DNA of 64,000 nt, taken from positions 799,000-862,999 of the forward strand of contig NZ_NEQV01000001.1 in the NCBI RefSeq assembly GCF_002799245.1, read 5' to 3'. Origin of the DNA: Stenotrophomonas maltophilia. Its GTDB lineage: Bacteria; Pseudomonadota; Gammaproteobacteria; Xanthomonadales; Xanthomonadaceae. The notes beneath the pieces are model-generated. The model did no database searches, was not told where the DNA came from, and was given only the letters and a program-made list of their open reading frames with translations. Made by a program: the position numbers and the translations under genes. Below, piece after piece: positions 31,117 to 39,907 of this stretch; the stretch's first letter is position 1; the number at the start of each line of letters is the position of its first letter.

Positions 31117-31899
31117 ATGGCCAAGCTCAAGCGCAAGGATTACGACGAACTGCTGCTGCCGCTGCAGCTGGAACTGACCGCAATGGCGCGTTGGGTGCAG
31201 CACAGCGGGCAACGGCTGCTGGTGCTGTTCGAAGGCCGGGATACGGCAGGCAAGGGCGGCGCGATCCAGGCCATCAGCCAGCATCTCAACCCGCGCCAAT
31301 GCCGGGTGGTGGCGTTGCCCAAGCCCACCGACCGTGAAGCCACGCAGTGGTACTTCCAGCGTTACGCCTCGCATCTTCCCGCCGCCGGCGAGATCGTGCT
31401 GATGGACCGCAGCTGGTACAACCGCGCCGGTGTCGAACGGGTGATGGGCTATTGCAGCGAGACCGAGTACCAGCAGTTCCTGCGCCAGGCACCGGTGTTC
31501 GAACAGCTGCTGGTGGATGATGGCATCCTGCTGTTCAAGTACTGGCTGTGCGTGGACCAGGAGCAGCAGGAAAAGCGCTTCGCCGAACGCCACCTCGATC
31601 CCCTGAAGGGCTGGAAGCTCTCCCCGGTCGACCTGAAATCGCGCAGCAAGTACAGCGCCTACACCGAAGCCCGCGAGGCGATGCTGCGCGCGACCCATCG
31701 CGAAGCGGCACCGTGGACGCTGGTGGATTTCAACGACCAGCGGCTGGGCCGGCTGACGCTGGTGCGCAACCTGCTGGACCGGTTGCCGGACACGCGGGTG
31801 GATGCGCCGCTGCCGGAGTTGCCGAAGCTGAAAGGCAAGCTGCATCGCGAGCACTACGATGTGCTGAAGCCGATCGAAGAGTTCCCGGTCGAGGATTAG
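31117..31899 (+). CDS. ppk2: Polyphosphate kinase 2 family protein
   Basis: This 260-residue kinase moves phosphate between polyphosphate and nucleotides. The Walker A-like GRDTAGKGGAIQAI, the lid region KPTDREATQWYFQRY and the Walker B-like LMDRSWYNRAGVE are the PPK2 signatures, and the size fits a one-domain enzyme. The ATG at 31117 is chosen because the family start (KRKDYDELLLPLQLEL) follows it; an earlier in-frame extension overlaps the OGT gene. Whether it favours nucleoside diphosphates or monophosphates cannot be told here. Confidence 0.92.
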   Translation: MAKLKRKDYDELLLPLQLELTAMARWVQHSGQRLLVLFEGRDTAGKGGAIQAISQHLNPRQCRVVALPKPTDREATQWYFQRYASHLPAAGEIVLMDRSWYNRAGVERVMGYCSETEYQQFLRQAPVFEQLLVDDGILLFKYWLCVDQEQQEKRFAERHLDPLKGWKLSPVDLKSRSKYSAYTEAREAMLRATHREAAPWTLVDFNDQRLGRLTLVRNLLDRLPDTRVDAPLPELPKLKGKLHREHYDVLKPIEEFPVED

Positions 31900-31985
31900 G
31901 GGTGTTCGGCAGGGCCTGCGGCCCTGCACCCGCTACGATCCAAGGCAACAGCAACAGCCGAAGCAGGAGCGGGTTTCCTGTGGGT

Positions 31986-32089
31986 AGGCGGGATGGGTCC
32001 GGTTGCGGGGGACGCCGTGAATCCATCCATGGAGGCTCGGTCGCGCCATCCATGGCGCTCACGCCCCCGCAACCGGACCCACCCCGCCT
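31986..32089. repeat. Long-arm palindrome element A
   Basis: Arms of 26 bases (31986-32011 and 32064-32089) pair at 25 positions with one G.U-type mismatch. They enclose a core with GTGAATCCATCCATGGAGGC and the inner palindrome GCGCCATCCATGGCGC, and the right arm is followed by CTTCGACAGATTT. Copies with other arms occur at 60352 and 60670. It fills part of the 377-base gap after ppk2, which holds no gene. Confidence 0.8.
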
Positions 32090-32120
32090 TCGACAGATTT
32101 CTGCGATCTGCCCGCCTTCT

Positions 32121-32205
32121 GTAGAGCCGAGCCATGCTCGGCTCAGAGCGTTCCGATATCGAGATATTCGATTTCAATGGAAATTCATCCACGCATGGCG
32201 TGGAT
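32121..32205. repeat. SMAG palindrome and a second short palindrome
   Basis: GTAGAGCCGAGCCATGCTCG (from 32121) is a single SMAG-type hairpin. ATCCACGCATGGCGTGGAT (32187-32205) is another short palindrome, also seen at 53043. Both lie in the gap between ppk2 and the thioredoxin-like gene. Confidence 0.65.
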
Positions 32206-32276
32206 CTACCAGATCGCAGGAATATGTCAGAGGTGGGGCGGTGTCGGAGTGCGGGGTGCAGCCCTGCCGAGCCCCC

Positions 32277-32852
32277 CTACTTGGCAGCCGCGATCTGCTT
32301 TTCGATGTCGGCGGCAGTCACCGGGCCCAGGAAGGTGTGTGCCAGCTTGCCCTGCGGATCCAGCAGATGCGTCAACGGCAGGCCACGGGGGGTGGCGAAG
32401 TCCGCCGGCGGATCGAACGGGTCCACGATCACGATCGGATAGGTGACCGGGTGCTTGGTCAGGAACGACTGCATCTCCGGCACTTCGATGTCCTCATAGG
32501 CCAGGCCGACCACCTCGATGTTGCTGCGCATCGCATGCAGCGCCGACAGCTCAGGCATCTCCTTGCGGCACGGTGCGCACCAGGTGGCCCAGAAATTCAC
32601 CACCACCCACTTGCCACGGTGCGCGGCCAGGTCGTAGTCGCTGCCATCCACCGTCTTCATCTTCAGCGTCGGGAACTCGGCGGTGGTGCGCTCGGCCGGC
32701 GTCTCCTCGACCGGTGCAGGTGCACTCGGCGTCGGTGCCTGCGCCGGCGGCTGGCTGCTGGCCGGCGCCGGCTCCTGGGCCGGCTTGCAGGCCGCCAGGG
32801 CCAGCAGCAGGGTCAACGGGAGCAGCAGCGGCAACGGCGTCTTGCGGGTCAT
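32277..32852 (-). CDS. TlpA-like thioredoxin-fold lipoprotein
   Basis: This 191-residue protein has a lipoprotein signal with lipobox LALAAC (Cys22), a Pro/Ala-rich spacer to about residue 50 and a thioredoxin fold with the redox centre WATWCAPC (Cys92, Cys95). Such TlpA/ResA proteins reduce disulfides in the periplasm, often for cytochrome c or stress repair. The cis-Pro loop is present near [11 protein letters not shown]. It overlaps the YihY-family gene by ATGA, and nothing nearby shows its partner. Confidence 0.88.
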   Translation of the reverse strand: MTRKTPLPLLLPLTLLLALAACKPAQEPAPASSQPPAQAPTPSAPAPVEETPAERTTAEFPTLKMKTVDGSDYDLAAHRGKWVVVNFWATWCAPCRKEMPELSALHAMRSNIEVVGLAYEDIEVPEMQSFLTKHPVTYPIVIVDPFDPPADFATPRGLPLTHLLDPQGKLAHTFLGPVTAADIEKQIAAAK

Positions 32853-34123
32853 GGCAGGTCTCCAGATTCGGTATAGATATCACTGACCTTGCGCTTCAGG
32901 CGTTCGCGCAGGGGCAGTCGCAGATCGTCCAGCGCCGCCAGTGCGGCACGGCCCAGGCTGTCATCGCGGTATGGCAGGTGCTGCTCGGCCACCGGAATGC
33001 GCAGTTGGGTGCATTCGTACAGATCGGCCAGGCTGACCTGGTCCAGGTCACGCGCCAGCAGCCACTCGCCGCGCTCATCGCGGCGCAGCAGGCCGATCTC
33101 CTGCAGGTTGCAGGCCAGATCCTGCAGCAGGGAGTCGGTCAGCAACGGTTCCAGCCGCAGGATTTCATCGTCGGCCAGGCCCTTGCCCTTGGCACGGGCA
33201 TAGTGGAAGCGACCGAGCAGGCGCAGCAGCCCGTAGAACTCGTACCCCTGCGGCAGGCGCAGTTCAACCGGCTGGTAGCGGAAGGCGGCCATCGATGAGG
33301 CCAGTGACGCACCCAGCAGCACCGCCACCCAGCACAGGTAGATCCACAGCAGCAGGATCGGCACGAAGGCCACCGTGCCGTACAGCTTCTGGTAGGACTG
33401 GAAGCTGCCCAGATAAGCGCCGATGCCCCACTTCACCAGTTCAAGGATGACCGCGGCCAGGATCGCGCCGGGTACTGCATGCCGCCATTTCACCGTGTGG
33501 TGCGGCACCACCCGGAACATCAGCGTGATGCAGACGAACTCGATCAGGATCGGGGCCAGCCGCAGCGCCAGTTCGGCCAACCAGCGGCCTTCCTGGGTAC
33601 CGAACAACGGCATCGCGAACACCCTGGCCGATACAGCCAGCGATGCGGCGGCGAGCATCGCGCCCAGGGTCAGTACGGTCCAGTAGACCAGGAAGCGGGT
33701 CAGCTTGGGCCGGGTCGAGCCGACCCGCCAGATCTGGTTGAAGGTCTCTTCCACGCTGTTGAGCGTGATCAGCAGTGATGCCACCAGTGCGATGAAGCCG
33801 GCTGCCGTCAGCTGGCCGGCACTGGCCGAGAACTGCCGCAGGTAGCCCTCGGCCGCACGCGCAGCGGAGGGCACGAAGTTGGAAAACACGTAGTCGCTGA
33901 GCTGATCGCTCCAGCGGTCGAAGACGGGGAAGGCCGACAGCACACCGAATACCACGATGGCCAGCGGCACCAGCGCGAACACCGTGGTGTACGCCAGCGC
34001 CGCCGCTGCCTGGAACAGGCGGTCGTCGAGGAAGCGATGCCACAGGAAGCGGCCGAAACTGATGGCCCGTGCGCGATCCCGCGCGCGCTCCATCCACAGG
34101 TTGAGCGTATCCAAAGGTTCCAT
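32849..34123 (-). CDS. YihY/BrkB family inner-membrane protein
   Basis: This 424-residue protein has about six membrane segments in its first 300 residues, with the family features FQAAAALAYTTVFALVPLAIVV, ALVASLLITLNSVEETFNQIW and KLYGTVAFVPILLLWIYLCW shown in part. The soluble tail of about 130 residues looks like a winged-helix region. Members were once called ribonuclease BN, but that activity belongs to another protein, so the function is unknown. The ATG at 34123 gives the start MEPLDTLNLWMERARDRA; the frame upstream is non-coding. It shares ATGA with the TlpA-like gene. Confidence 0.88.
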   Translation of the reverse strand: MEPLDTLNLWMERARDRARAISFGRFLWHRFLDDRLFQAAAALAYTTVFALVPLAIVVFGVLSAFPVFDRWSDQLSDYVFSNFVPSAARAAEGYLRQFSASAGQLTAAGFIALVASLLITLNSVEETFNQIWRVGSTRPKLTRFLVYWTVLTLGAMLAAASLAVSARVFAMPLFGTQEGRWLAELALRLAPILIEFVCITLMFRVVPHHTVKWRHAVPGAILAAVILELVKWGIGAYLGSFQSYQKLYGTVAFVPILLLWIYLCWVAVLLGASLASSMAAFRYQPVELRLPQGYEFYGLLRLLGRFHYARAKGKGLADDEILRLEPLLTDSLLQDLACNLQEIGLLRRDERGEWLLARDLDQVSLADLYECTQLRIPVAEQHLPYRDDSLGRAALAALDDLRLPLRERLKRKVSDIYTESGDLP

Positions 34124-34200
34124 CGGCGAAAGGGTACCCGATGCGGAATGCTCGCAGGATAGCCATACTGGTGGCCACACGACGAGGAGAAGCGGGCACG

Positions 34201-34794
34201 ATGGGCGAGATTCTGGTGCTGTACTACAGCCGGGGCGGTTCGGTGGCACGGCTGGCGCGCCAGATCGCGCGGGGCATCGGCGAAGTGCCGGGCATGGCCG
34301 CGCGCCTGCGCACGGTGCCGCCGGTGGCCGCAGTGACCCAGACCGCGCAGCCGCCGGTGCCCGACGATGGCGCCCCCTACGTAAGCGTGCAGGACCTGGT
34401 CGAATGCCAGGGCCTGCTGCTCGGCAGCCCAACCCGCTTCGGCAACATGGCCGCACCGGTGAAGCACTTCCTGGATGGGCTGGGCGCCGAATGGGTCAAC
34501 GGCACCCTGTCCGGCAAGCCGGCCGGCGTGTTCACCTCGACCGCCTCGATGCACGGCGGGCAGGAATCGACCCTGCTGTCGATGCAGGTGCCGCTGCTGC
34601 ACCATGGCTGCGTGATCGTCGGCATCCCGTTCACCGAGCCGGCGCTGAGCCATACCACCAGTGGCGGTACCCCCTACGGCGCCAGCCATGTGGCCGGTGC
34701 CGCCGACGACCCGCAGCCGACCGACGACGAAGCGGTGCTGGCGCGCGCGCTGGGGCGCCGGGTGGCCGACATCGCGCAGCGGTTGGCGCGATGA
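34201..34794 (+). CDS. wrbA: WrbA-type NAD(P)H:quinone oxidoreductase (flavodoxin fold)
   Basis: This 197-residue flavoprotein performs two-electron quinone reduction and so protects against redox cycling. The FMN phosphate loop YYSRGGSVARLA near residue 9, the loop GSPTRFGNMAAPVKHFLD near 78 and the TSTASMHGGQEST segment are WrbA signatures. The ATG at 34201 starts the flavodoxin strand at once; an upstream start at 34141 adds no family sequence. It overlaps the DUF2069 gene by ATGA. Confidence 0.9.
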   Translation: MGEILVLYYSRGGSVARLARQIARGIGEVPGMAARLRTVPPVAAVTQTAQPPVPDDGAPYVSVQDLVECQGLLLGSPTRFGNMAAPVKHFLDGLGAEWVNGTLSGKPAGVFTSTASMHGGQESTLLSMQVPLLHHGCVIVGIPFTEPALSHTTSGGTPYGASHVAGAADDPQPTDDEAVLARALGRRVADIAQRLAR

Positions 34795-35126
34795 ACCGCG
34801 CGCCGCGCACGGTCCTGCTGCTGGCCCTGATGGGGCTGGCCGCCCTGTTCGCGGGTTGGTTCATCAACGACAAGCACTGGCTGGCGACCCAACTGGTGTT
34901 CACCGCACCACCGCTGGTGCTGGCCATCGCCGTGCGCCTGGGCTGGCGCAAGGCCGGATTCTGGGCCTCGGTGCTGGCGCTGGGCTGGTTCAGCCACGGC
35001 GTGATGAGCGCCTGGAGCCACCCGGAAACGCGCTGGCTGGCGCTGATCGAGATCGCGCTGGCGCTGCTGGTGATCTTCAGCGCCAGTCTGCCCGGCCTGC
35101 GCGCCCGCTTCGGCAAGCGACGCTGA
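34791..35126 (+). CDS. DUF2069 small membrane protein
   Basis: This 111-residue protein has three to four hydrophobic segments (about 8-26, 33-48, 56-74 and 84-98) and a basic C-terminus (ARFGKRR). Proteins of this family (DUF2069) are often encoded next to wrbA, as here, with ATGA overlap. The function is unknown; the linkage suggests a membrane partner in quinone metabolism, which is inference. Confidence 0.8.
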   Translation: MNRAPRTVLLLALMGLAALFAGWFINDKHWLATQLVFTAPPLVLAIAVRLGWRKAGFWASVLALGWFSHGVMSAWSHPETRWLALIEIALALLVIFSASLPGLRARFGKRR

Positions 35127-35196
35127 CGCTGCGCCCGCTGGGCCGTATCATCTGCATTCCTGGCCCCGCGCCGCAGTACCTGTCCTGGTTTCGCGC

Positions 35197-35691
35197 ATGC
35201 ACATGATGGAAGAGCTCCTGGTCGTCACCACCGGTGGCACGATCGACAAGATCTACTTCGACGACAAGTCGGACTACCAGATCGGCGATCCGCAGATCGG
35301 CATGATCCTGCGCGAGCTGGGCGTGACGTTCCGCTTCAACGTGATTCCGATCCTGCGCAAGGATTCGCTGCACATCAACGATGAGGACCGCGAGCTGATC
35401 CGCGCCACCATCGCTGCGCAGCCGACCCGGCACGTGCTGGTGACCCACGGCACCGATTCGATGGTGCAGACCGGCAAGGTGCTGGCAACGATCCCGGACA
35501 AGACCATCGTGATGACCGGCGCGCTGAGCCCGGCGCGCTTCCGCGGCTCGGATGCCGAGTTCAACATCGGCTGTGCGATCGGCGCGGTCCAGTCGCTGCC
35601 GAGCGGCGTGTACATTGCGATGAACGGGCGGATTTTCGACCCGCAGCACGTGCGCAAGAACGTGGCCGCGAACCGCTTCGAGTCGGTCTGA
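35197..35691 (+). CDS. Asparaginase N-terminal domain protein (single domain)
   Basis: This 164-residue protein matches only the N-terminal domain of bacterial-type L-asparaginases. It has the threonine motif TTGGTIDK near residue 11 and the second catalytic motif LVTHGTDSM near 86, but the C-terminal domain of about 130 residues is missing. The next bases after the stop are palindromic repeats, and no second half appears in any frame, so this is not a recent frameshift. Both active-site threonines are kept. Whether it is an enzyme by itself, perhaps as a homodimer, is unknown. The start may be at 35197 or at 35206. Confidence 0.82.
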   Translation: MHMMEELLVVTTGGTIDKIYFDDKSDYQIGDPQIGMILRELGVTFRFNVIPILRKDSLHINDEDRELIRATIAAQPTRHVLVTHGTDSMVQTGKVLATIPDKTIVMTGALSPARFRGSDAEFNIGCAIGAVQSLPSGVYIAMNGRIFDPQHVRKNVAANRFESV

Positions 35692-35700
35692 GGAAAAGCG

Positions 35701-35831
35701 TGCCGACCAAGGTCGGCACCTACCCGAATCCGCAGCGCGGCCCTTGTAGTGCCGAGCCATGCTCGGCAACCGCGCGCGAGCGCGGCACAAATGTCCGAAG
35801 CCGGGGCAGCCGAGCGCAGGCTCGGCTCTAC
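35701..35831. repeat. Short palindromes including an inverted SMAG pair
   Basis: TGCCGACCAAGGTCGGCA (35701-35718), GTAGTGCCGAGCCATGCTCG (from 35746) and AGCCGAGCGCAGGCTCGGCT with CTAC (35808-35831) lie between two convergent genes. The last two face each other with GTAG at the outer ends, the usual SMAG dimer. Confidence 0.7.
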
Positions 35832-35832
35832 A

Positions 35833-35864
35833 GAAACAAAAACGCCCCGGCCGAAGCCAGGGCG
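35833..35864 (-). terminator. Rho-independent terminator of the subtilisin-like protease gene
   Basis: On the minus strand CGCCCTGGC-TTCG-GCCGGGGCG forms a 9-bp stem with one mismatch, followed by TTTTTGTTT, 24 bases after the stop. Confidence 0.88.
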
Positions 35865-35887
35865 TGCCCTTGGAGAGGGTCTTGGGC

Positions 35888-37627
35888 TCAGTACTGGGCG
35901 TTGAGGGTCAGGCCCGAGAAGGTGCTGTAGGCCTTCACCCGCACATACCAGGTTCCGGCGGCAGGGCTGTTGATGGTGCAGGTCTCGCTGTTGCCGCTCA
36001 GGTACGGACGGCAGGTGTAGGTGGTATCGGTCGGGGCACTGCCCTGGCGCACGTACAGGTCGGCATCACCGCTGCCGCCACTGATCGCCACGCGCAGCTG
36101 GGTGCTGCCGGCCGGCACGGCGACGGTGTAGTTCAGCTCGGCACCGGTTGCGGCGCCCAGGCCGGTCACCGGCACGTTGTTCTGCAGCACATTGCCGCCC
36201 GGGTTCGGGCCACCGCCATTGATCGCCGCAGCCACCGCCGCATTGGCGTCGATGATGCCGGCGCCGCAGCCACCCGAGCAGGCACCCGGCAGCGGACGTG
36301 CGGTGCTCTTGATGATGCTTTCCACCTGTGCGGGGCTCAGCGGGCTCGGCGCCACCGACTGCATCAGTGCAACCACACCGGCCACATGCGGCGCCGCCAT
36401 CGAGGTGCCGTTGTAGGACGCGTAGGTCGCGCTGCCCGGCGTGGTGGTGCCGGTGTTGAGGGTGGACAGGATGCTCTGGCCCGGGCCGGAAATATCGATG
36501 CCGGCACCATAGTTGGAGAAGCTGGCACGCGCACCGGCCGAGGTCGTGGCCGCCACCGCGATCACGTTCGCGCAGTTGGCCGGCACCGACGAGGACACGT
36601 TGGTGTTGCTGTTGCCGGCGGCGACCACCACGGTGGTACCACGGCTGACCGCACCGTTGATCGCATTCTGGTAGGTGGCCGAGCAGGTGCCGCCGCCACC
36701 CAGCGACATGTTGATGACTTCGGCCGGGTTGGCATTGGCCGGCACGCCACTGACGGTACCGCCCGAGGCCCACACGATCGCATCGGCGATGTCGGAGGTG
36801 TAACCGCCGCACTTGCCGAGCACGCGCACCGGGACGACCTTGGCATTGAACGCAGTACCGGCCACGCCGGTGCTGTTGTTGGTCACCGCCGCCACGGTGC
36901 CGGCGACGTGGGTGCCGTGCCAGCTGGAGTTGGAGGCCGGGATGCCCGAGCCGCACTCGTTGGCGCCGTACCAGTCGCCTTCGTCGTTCGGGTTGCTGTC
37001 GCGGCCACCGCCATCGCGCGCCATCGCCGCGTCGCTGATGAAGTCATAGCCGGGCAGGATGTTGGCATTGAGATCGGGATGGTTGGTGATGCCGGTATCG
37101 ATCACGGCCACCACCACGCCGGTGCCGGTGGCCTTGTCCCAGGCCGGCTGCACGTTGATCGACGCGTTGGAGGTGCCGAAGCCCCACTGTTCGCTGAAGC
37201 GGGTGTCGTTCGGGGTCAACGTCGCACGCATGATCTGGTCGACTTCGACGTATTCGACGTTCGGATCGGCGGCGAGCTTGCGCATCAGCAGCTCGGATTC
37301 GGCCTGGTCGAGCGGACGGTCGGTCCTGACCAGGGTCGGGCCGATGGCCAGCTTGCGGACCTCCTGCAGGCCCAGCGCGCGGCCCTGGCTGCTGGCCAGG
37401 CCGGCGGCGGCACTCTTCAGCGAAGAGGCCAGTGCCGTGGTGTTGGCCACCGGAGCACTACCGTCGCGGTACTTCACGATGAAGCGCTGGTGCGTCGGCG
37501 CAGACTGCAGGCCGCTGAGCTGGACGTCACCGGCCAGCGCAGGCGTGGCCAGCAGCAGCGATGACAGTACGGACGCACCAAGGACCACCCACACTCGACG
37601 CACACGCGGTTGCGTTACCTGGGACAT
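35888..37627 (-). CDS. Secreted subtilisin-like serine protease (S8) with C-terminal PPC domain
   Basis: This 579-residue preproenzyme has a signal peptide (1-32, ending ATPALAG), an I9-type inhibitor propeptide (about 47-133, with RFIVKYRDG), an S8 catalytic domain with Asp177 (AVIDTGI), His237 (HGTHVAGT), the oxyanion Asn339 (AAGNS) and Ser409 (GTSMAAPH), and a pre-peptidase C-terminal beta domain from about 480 that is usually trimmed off. It resembles the StmPr family of S. maltophilia extracellular proteases, which leave by type II secretion and degrade host proteins; which member it is cannot be told. It ends in a clear terminator and has its own upstream region of 450 bases. Confidence 0.93.
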   Translation of the reverse strand: MSQVTQPRVRRVWVVLGASVLSSLLLATPALAGDVQLSGLQSAPTHQRFIVKYRDGSAPVANTTALASSLKSAAAGLASSQGRALGLQEVRKLAIGPTLVRTDRPLDQAESELLMRKLAADPNVEYVEVDQIMRATLTPNDTRFSEQWGFGTSNASINVQPAWDKATGTGVVVAVIDTGITNHPDLNANILPGYDFISDAAMARDGGGRDSNPNDEGDWYGANECGSGIPASNSSWHGTHVAGTVAAVTNNSTGVAGTAFNAKVVPVRVLGKCGGYTSDIADAIVWASGGTVSGVPANANPAEVINMSLGGGGTCSATYQNAINGAVSRGTTVVVAAGNSNTNVSSSVPANCANVIAVAATTSAGARASFSNYGAGIDISGPGQSILSTLNTGTTTPGSATYASYNGTSMAAPHVAGVVALMQSVAPSPLSPAQVESIIKSTARPLPGACSGGCGAGIIDANAAVAAAINGGGPNPGGNVLQNNVPVTGLGAATGAELNYTVAVPAGSTQLRVAISGGSGDADLYVRQGSAPTDTTYTCRPYLSGNSETCTINSPAAGTWYVRVKAYSTFSGLTLNAQY

Positions 37628-37948
37628 CGTATTTCCCTTTCTAGTGGTGTGAATGCCGGAATCGGCAGAAGCACCGGCCCGAACCCTGGGCTGGCTTGCG
37701 TTGGCGAGGTTCGAAGTCCGGAGAGTCAGCGGATCCCCCTATCGATCCGCCGTGCAGATGACGCTAATGGCCAGAACCGGACACCACAATATTTTCAGCG
37801 TCTTTTCAGCAAGATGAAATGTCTGATCTGAGACTTTTCGGGTCGAGGGTTTGTGAAGGTGAAGGAACTTTCTCGCGTCCTGCACACACCTGACTGGGTC
37901 GTCACGTGTCCTGCGATGACTTTGCCGACATCGGCGTCCACCGACGGC

Positions 37949-37988
37949 GGGGTCAGATCCCTTTTCCTCCAGAAAAGGATCTGACCCC
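37949..37988. repeat. GGGGTCAGA palindrome, copy 1
   Basis: GGGGTCAGATCCCTTTTC and GAAAAGGATCTGACCCC form a stem of about 17 bp around a 5-base loop. Related copies are at 40371 and 53076. The surrounding 452-base gap between the protease and ilvE holds no gene; besides this element it carries the ilvE terminator and a SMAG unit. Confidence 0.8.
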
Positions 37989-38002
37989 CAGGCCCATAAC
38001 GC

Positions 38003-38031
38003 AGAAAGCCCGTCGCGAGGACGGGCTTTCC
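38003..38031 (-). terminator. Terminator downstream of ilvE
   Basis: GAAAGCCCGTC and GACGGGCTTTC pair around CGAG/CTCG on the minus strand, with a T-rich 3' side of the stem. It lies 49 bases after the ilvE stop, past a SMAG palindrome (38040-38063). Confidence 0.75.
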
Positions 38032-38039
38032 AGAAAAGC

Positions 38040-38063
38040 AGCCGGGCGCGGGCCCGGCTCTAC
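38040..38063. repeat. Single SMAG-type palindrome
   Basis: AGCCGGGCGCGGGCCCGGCT followed by CTAC is a variant SMAG hairpin just after ilvE. Confidence 0.6.
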
Positions 38064-38079
38064 AGTTCAGTGCAGGCGA

Positions 38080-39174
38080 TCAGCCCAGCTTGACCAGCCA
38101 GTTGTGGCGGTCCGGCAGGCGGCCGTACTGGATGTCGGTCAGCTCCTTGCGCAGCGACATGGTCACTTCGCCGGCCGGCGCGTTGATGTCGCCGACCGAG
38201 AAGCCCTCGCCCTTCAGCTGGCCGATCGGGGTGACCACCGCGGCGGTGCCACAGGCAAACACTTCGCTGATCGCACCGGAGGCAACACCGTCCTTCCACT
38301 CGTCGATGCTGACCTTGCGCTCTTCGACCTTCATGCCACGGTCGCGGGCCAGCTGCAGGATGCTCTCGCGGGTGATGCCCTCGAGGATGCTGCCCGACAG
38401 TTCCGGAGTGACCAGCGTGCCGTCCTTGTAGACCAGGAACACGTTCATGCCACCCAGTTCTTCCAGGTACTTGCCTTCGACCGGGTCCAGGAACAGCACC
38501 TGCGAGCAGCCCTGCGCCTGCGCCTTCTGCTGCGGCAGCAGCGAGGCGGCGTAATTGCCACCGCACTTGGCGGCACCGGTGCCACCCTTGGCCGCACGTG
38601 CGTACTCGGTCGACAGCCAGATCGACACCGGGGCGACACCCTTGGCGAAGTACGGGCCGGCCGGGCTGGCAATGACGTAGTAGCCGGCCTTGTGTGCGCC
38701 GCGCACGCCGAGGAAGGCTTCGTCGCCGATCATGAACGGACGGAAGTACAGGCTCGACTCGTCGGCCGACGGCACCCAGTCACTGTCGACGGCGATCAGC
38801 TGCTTCAGCGATTCGACGAAGATCTCCACCGGCAGTTCCGGCAGCGCCAGGCGCTGCGCCGAACGCTGCAGGCGACGGCCATTGGCATCCGGGCGGAAGG
38901 TCCAGATCGAACCGTCGGCGTGGCGGTAGGCCTTGATGCCTTCGAAGATTTCCTGGCCGTAGTGCAGCACGGCGGCGGCCGGGTCCAGCTGCAGCGGGCC
39001 GTAGGCACGCACGTTGGCGTTGTGCCAGCCGGCATCCTTGTCCCAGCGCACTTCCACCATGTGATCGGTGAAGTGCAGGCCGAAGCCCGGCTTCTCCAGG
39101 ATCTTGGCGCGCTCTTCAGCGCTGCGCGGGTGGTCCGAACGGGTGACGGCGAAGCTGGGAATGGACTGGGACAC
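38080..39174 (-). CDS. ilvE: Branched-chain amino acid aminotransferase
   Basis: This 364-residue PLP enzyme (class IV fold, the longer BCAT type) performs the last step of Ile, Leu and Val synthesis and the first of their breakdown. Clear features are FGLHFTDHMVEVRWDKDAGW near the N-terminus, EIFEGIKAYRHADGSIWTFR, ELGGMNVFLVYKDGTLVTP with EGITRESILQLA, and SEVFACGTAAVVTPI. The start codon is GTG (39174), with AGGA eight bases upstream on the minus strand. A SufT-like gene lies 60 bases upstream on the same strand. Confidence 0.95.
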   Translation of the reverse strand: MSQSIPSFAVTRSDHPRSAEERAKILEKPGFGLHFTDHMVEVRWDKDAGWHNANVRAYGPLQLDPAAAVLHYGQEIFEGIKAYRHADGSIWTFRPDANGRRLQRSAQRLALPELPVEIFVESLKQLIAVDSDWVPSADESSLYFRPFMIGDEAFLGVRGAHKAGYYVIASPAGPYFAKGVAPVSIWLSTEYARAAKGGTGAAKCGGNYAASLLPQQKAQAQGCSQVLFLDPVEGKYLEELGGMNVFLVYKDGTLVTPELSGSILEGITRESILQLARDRGMKVEERKVSIDEWKDGVASGAISEVFACGTAAVVTPIGQLKGEGFSVGDINAPAGEVTMSLRKELTDIQYGRLPDRHNWLVKLG

Positions 39175-39233
39175 CGGAGGATTCCTGTTCTGGTTGCGGG
39201 TAGTGCCGGGCCCGCGTCACTGCGGGCCCTGGG

Positions 39234-39785
39234 TCAAAGCATGCCGGTCTCGAGCCGCGCCGCCTCGGACATCATGTGCTGGTTCCACGGCGGGTCGAAC
39301 ACCAGGTCGACGTCGGCCTCGGCCACCGTCGGGATCATTTCAAGCTTGCTGCGCACGTCGTCGATCAGGATCTCGCCCATGCCGCAGCCCGGTGCGGTCA
39401 GGGTCATCTTCACGTCGATCTCGCGCTTGCCTTCGTCCAGGTGCTTGATCTCGACTTCATAGACCAGGCCCAGCTCGACGATGTTCACCGGAATTTCCGG
39501 GTCGAAGCAGGTGCGCAGCTGCTGCCACACCAGCTGTTCCACCTGTTCATCGGTGGCGTCGGCCGGCAGCTCGAGCGGTGCCGGAGCCTCCTTGCCGATG
39601 GCGTCGCCGTCCTTGCCGGCGATGCGGAACAGGTTGCCCTCGACGAACACCGAATAACTGCCGCCCAGCGCCTGGGTGATGTACCCATAGCTGCCGGCGG
39701 GCAGGGTCACGGTGTCGCCCTGCGGGACCATCACGGCCTCGCAATCGCGTTCGAAGTGGACAGGTTCGCTGCTACGGGAATACAT
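39234..39785 (-). CDS. sufT: SufT-like iron-sulfur cluster assembly protein (MIP18/DUF59)
   Basis: This 183-residue protein has an N-terminal beta-rich part (VPQGDTVTLPAGSYGYITQA) and a C-terminal DUF59/MIP18 domain with FDPEIPVNIVELGLVYEVEI and the conserved Cys of TAPGCGMGEIL. SufT proteins help mature Fe-S proteins when demand is high. The ATG at 39785 is preferred over a farther upstream start, which would reach into non-coding sequence. It sits upstream of ilvE; an Fe-S link to branched-chain synthesis (IlvD, LeuCD) is plausible but inferred. Confidence 0.88.
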   Translation of the reverse strand: MYSRSSEPVHFERDCEAVMVPQGDTVTLPAGSYGYITQALGGSYSVFVEGNLFRIAGKDGDAIGKEAPAPLELPADATDEQVEQLVWQQLRTCFDPEIPVNIVELGLVYEVEIKHLDEGKREIDVKMTLTAPGCGMGEILIDDVRSKLEMIPTVAEADVDLVFDPPWNQHMMSEAARLETGML

Positions 39786-39907
39786 GGGGACCGATATGGG
39801 GCCGTGGCCACAGCCACGCAAGACGGCATTCTAGCCCAGCCGCCCCGGCACCGCCGGTGCACTGCGGCAAACCACAGTATCCTGTAGGTGATCTTCAGGG
39901 AGCTTCG

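Noticed and set aside
35197..35890. Frameshifted full-length asparaginase
   Set aside because: No frame after 35691 encodes the C-terminal domain; the DNA there is palindromic repeats and a terminator.
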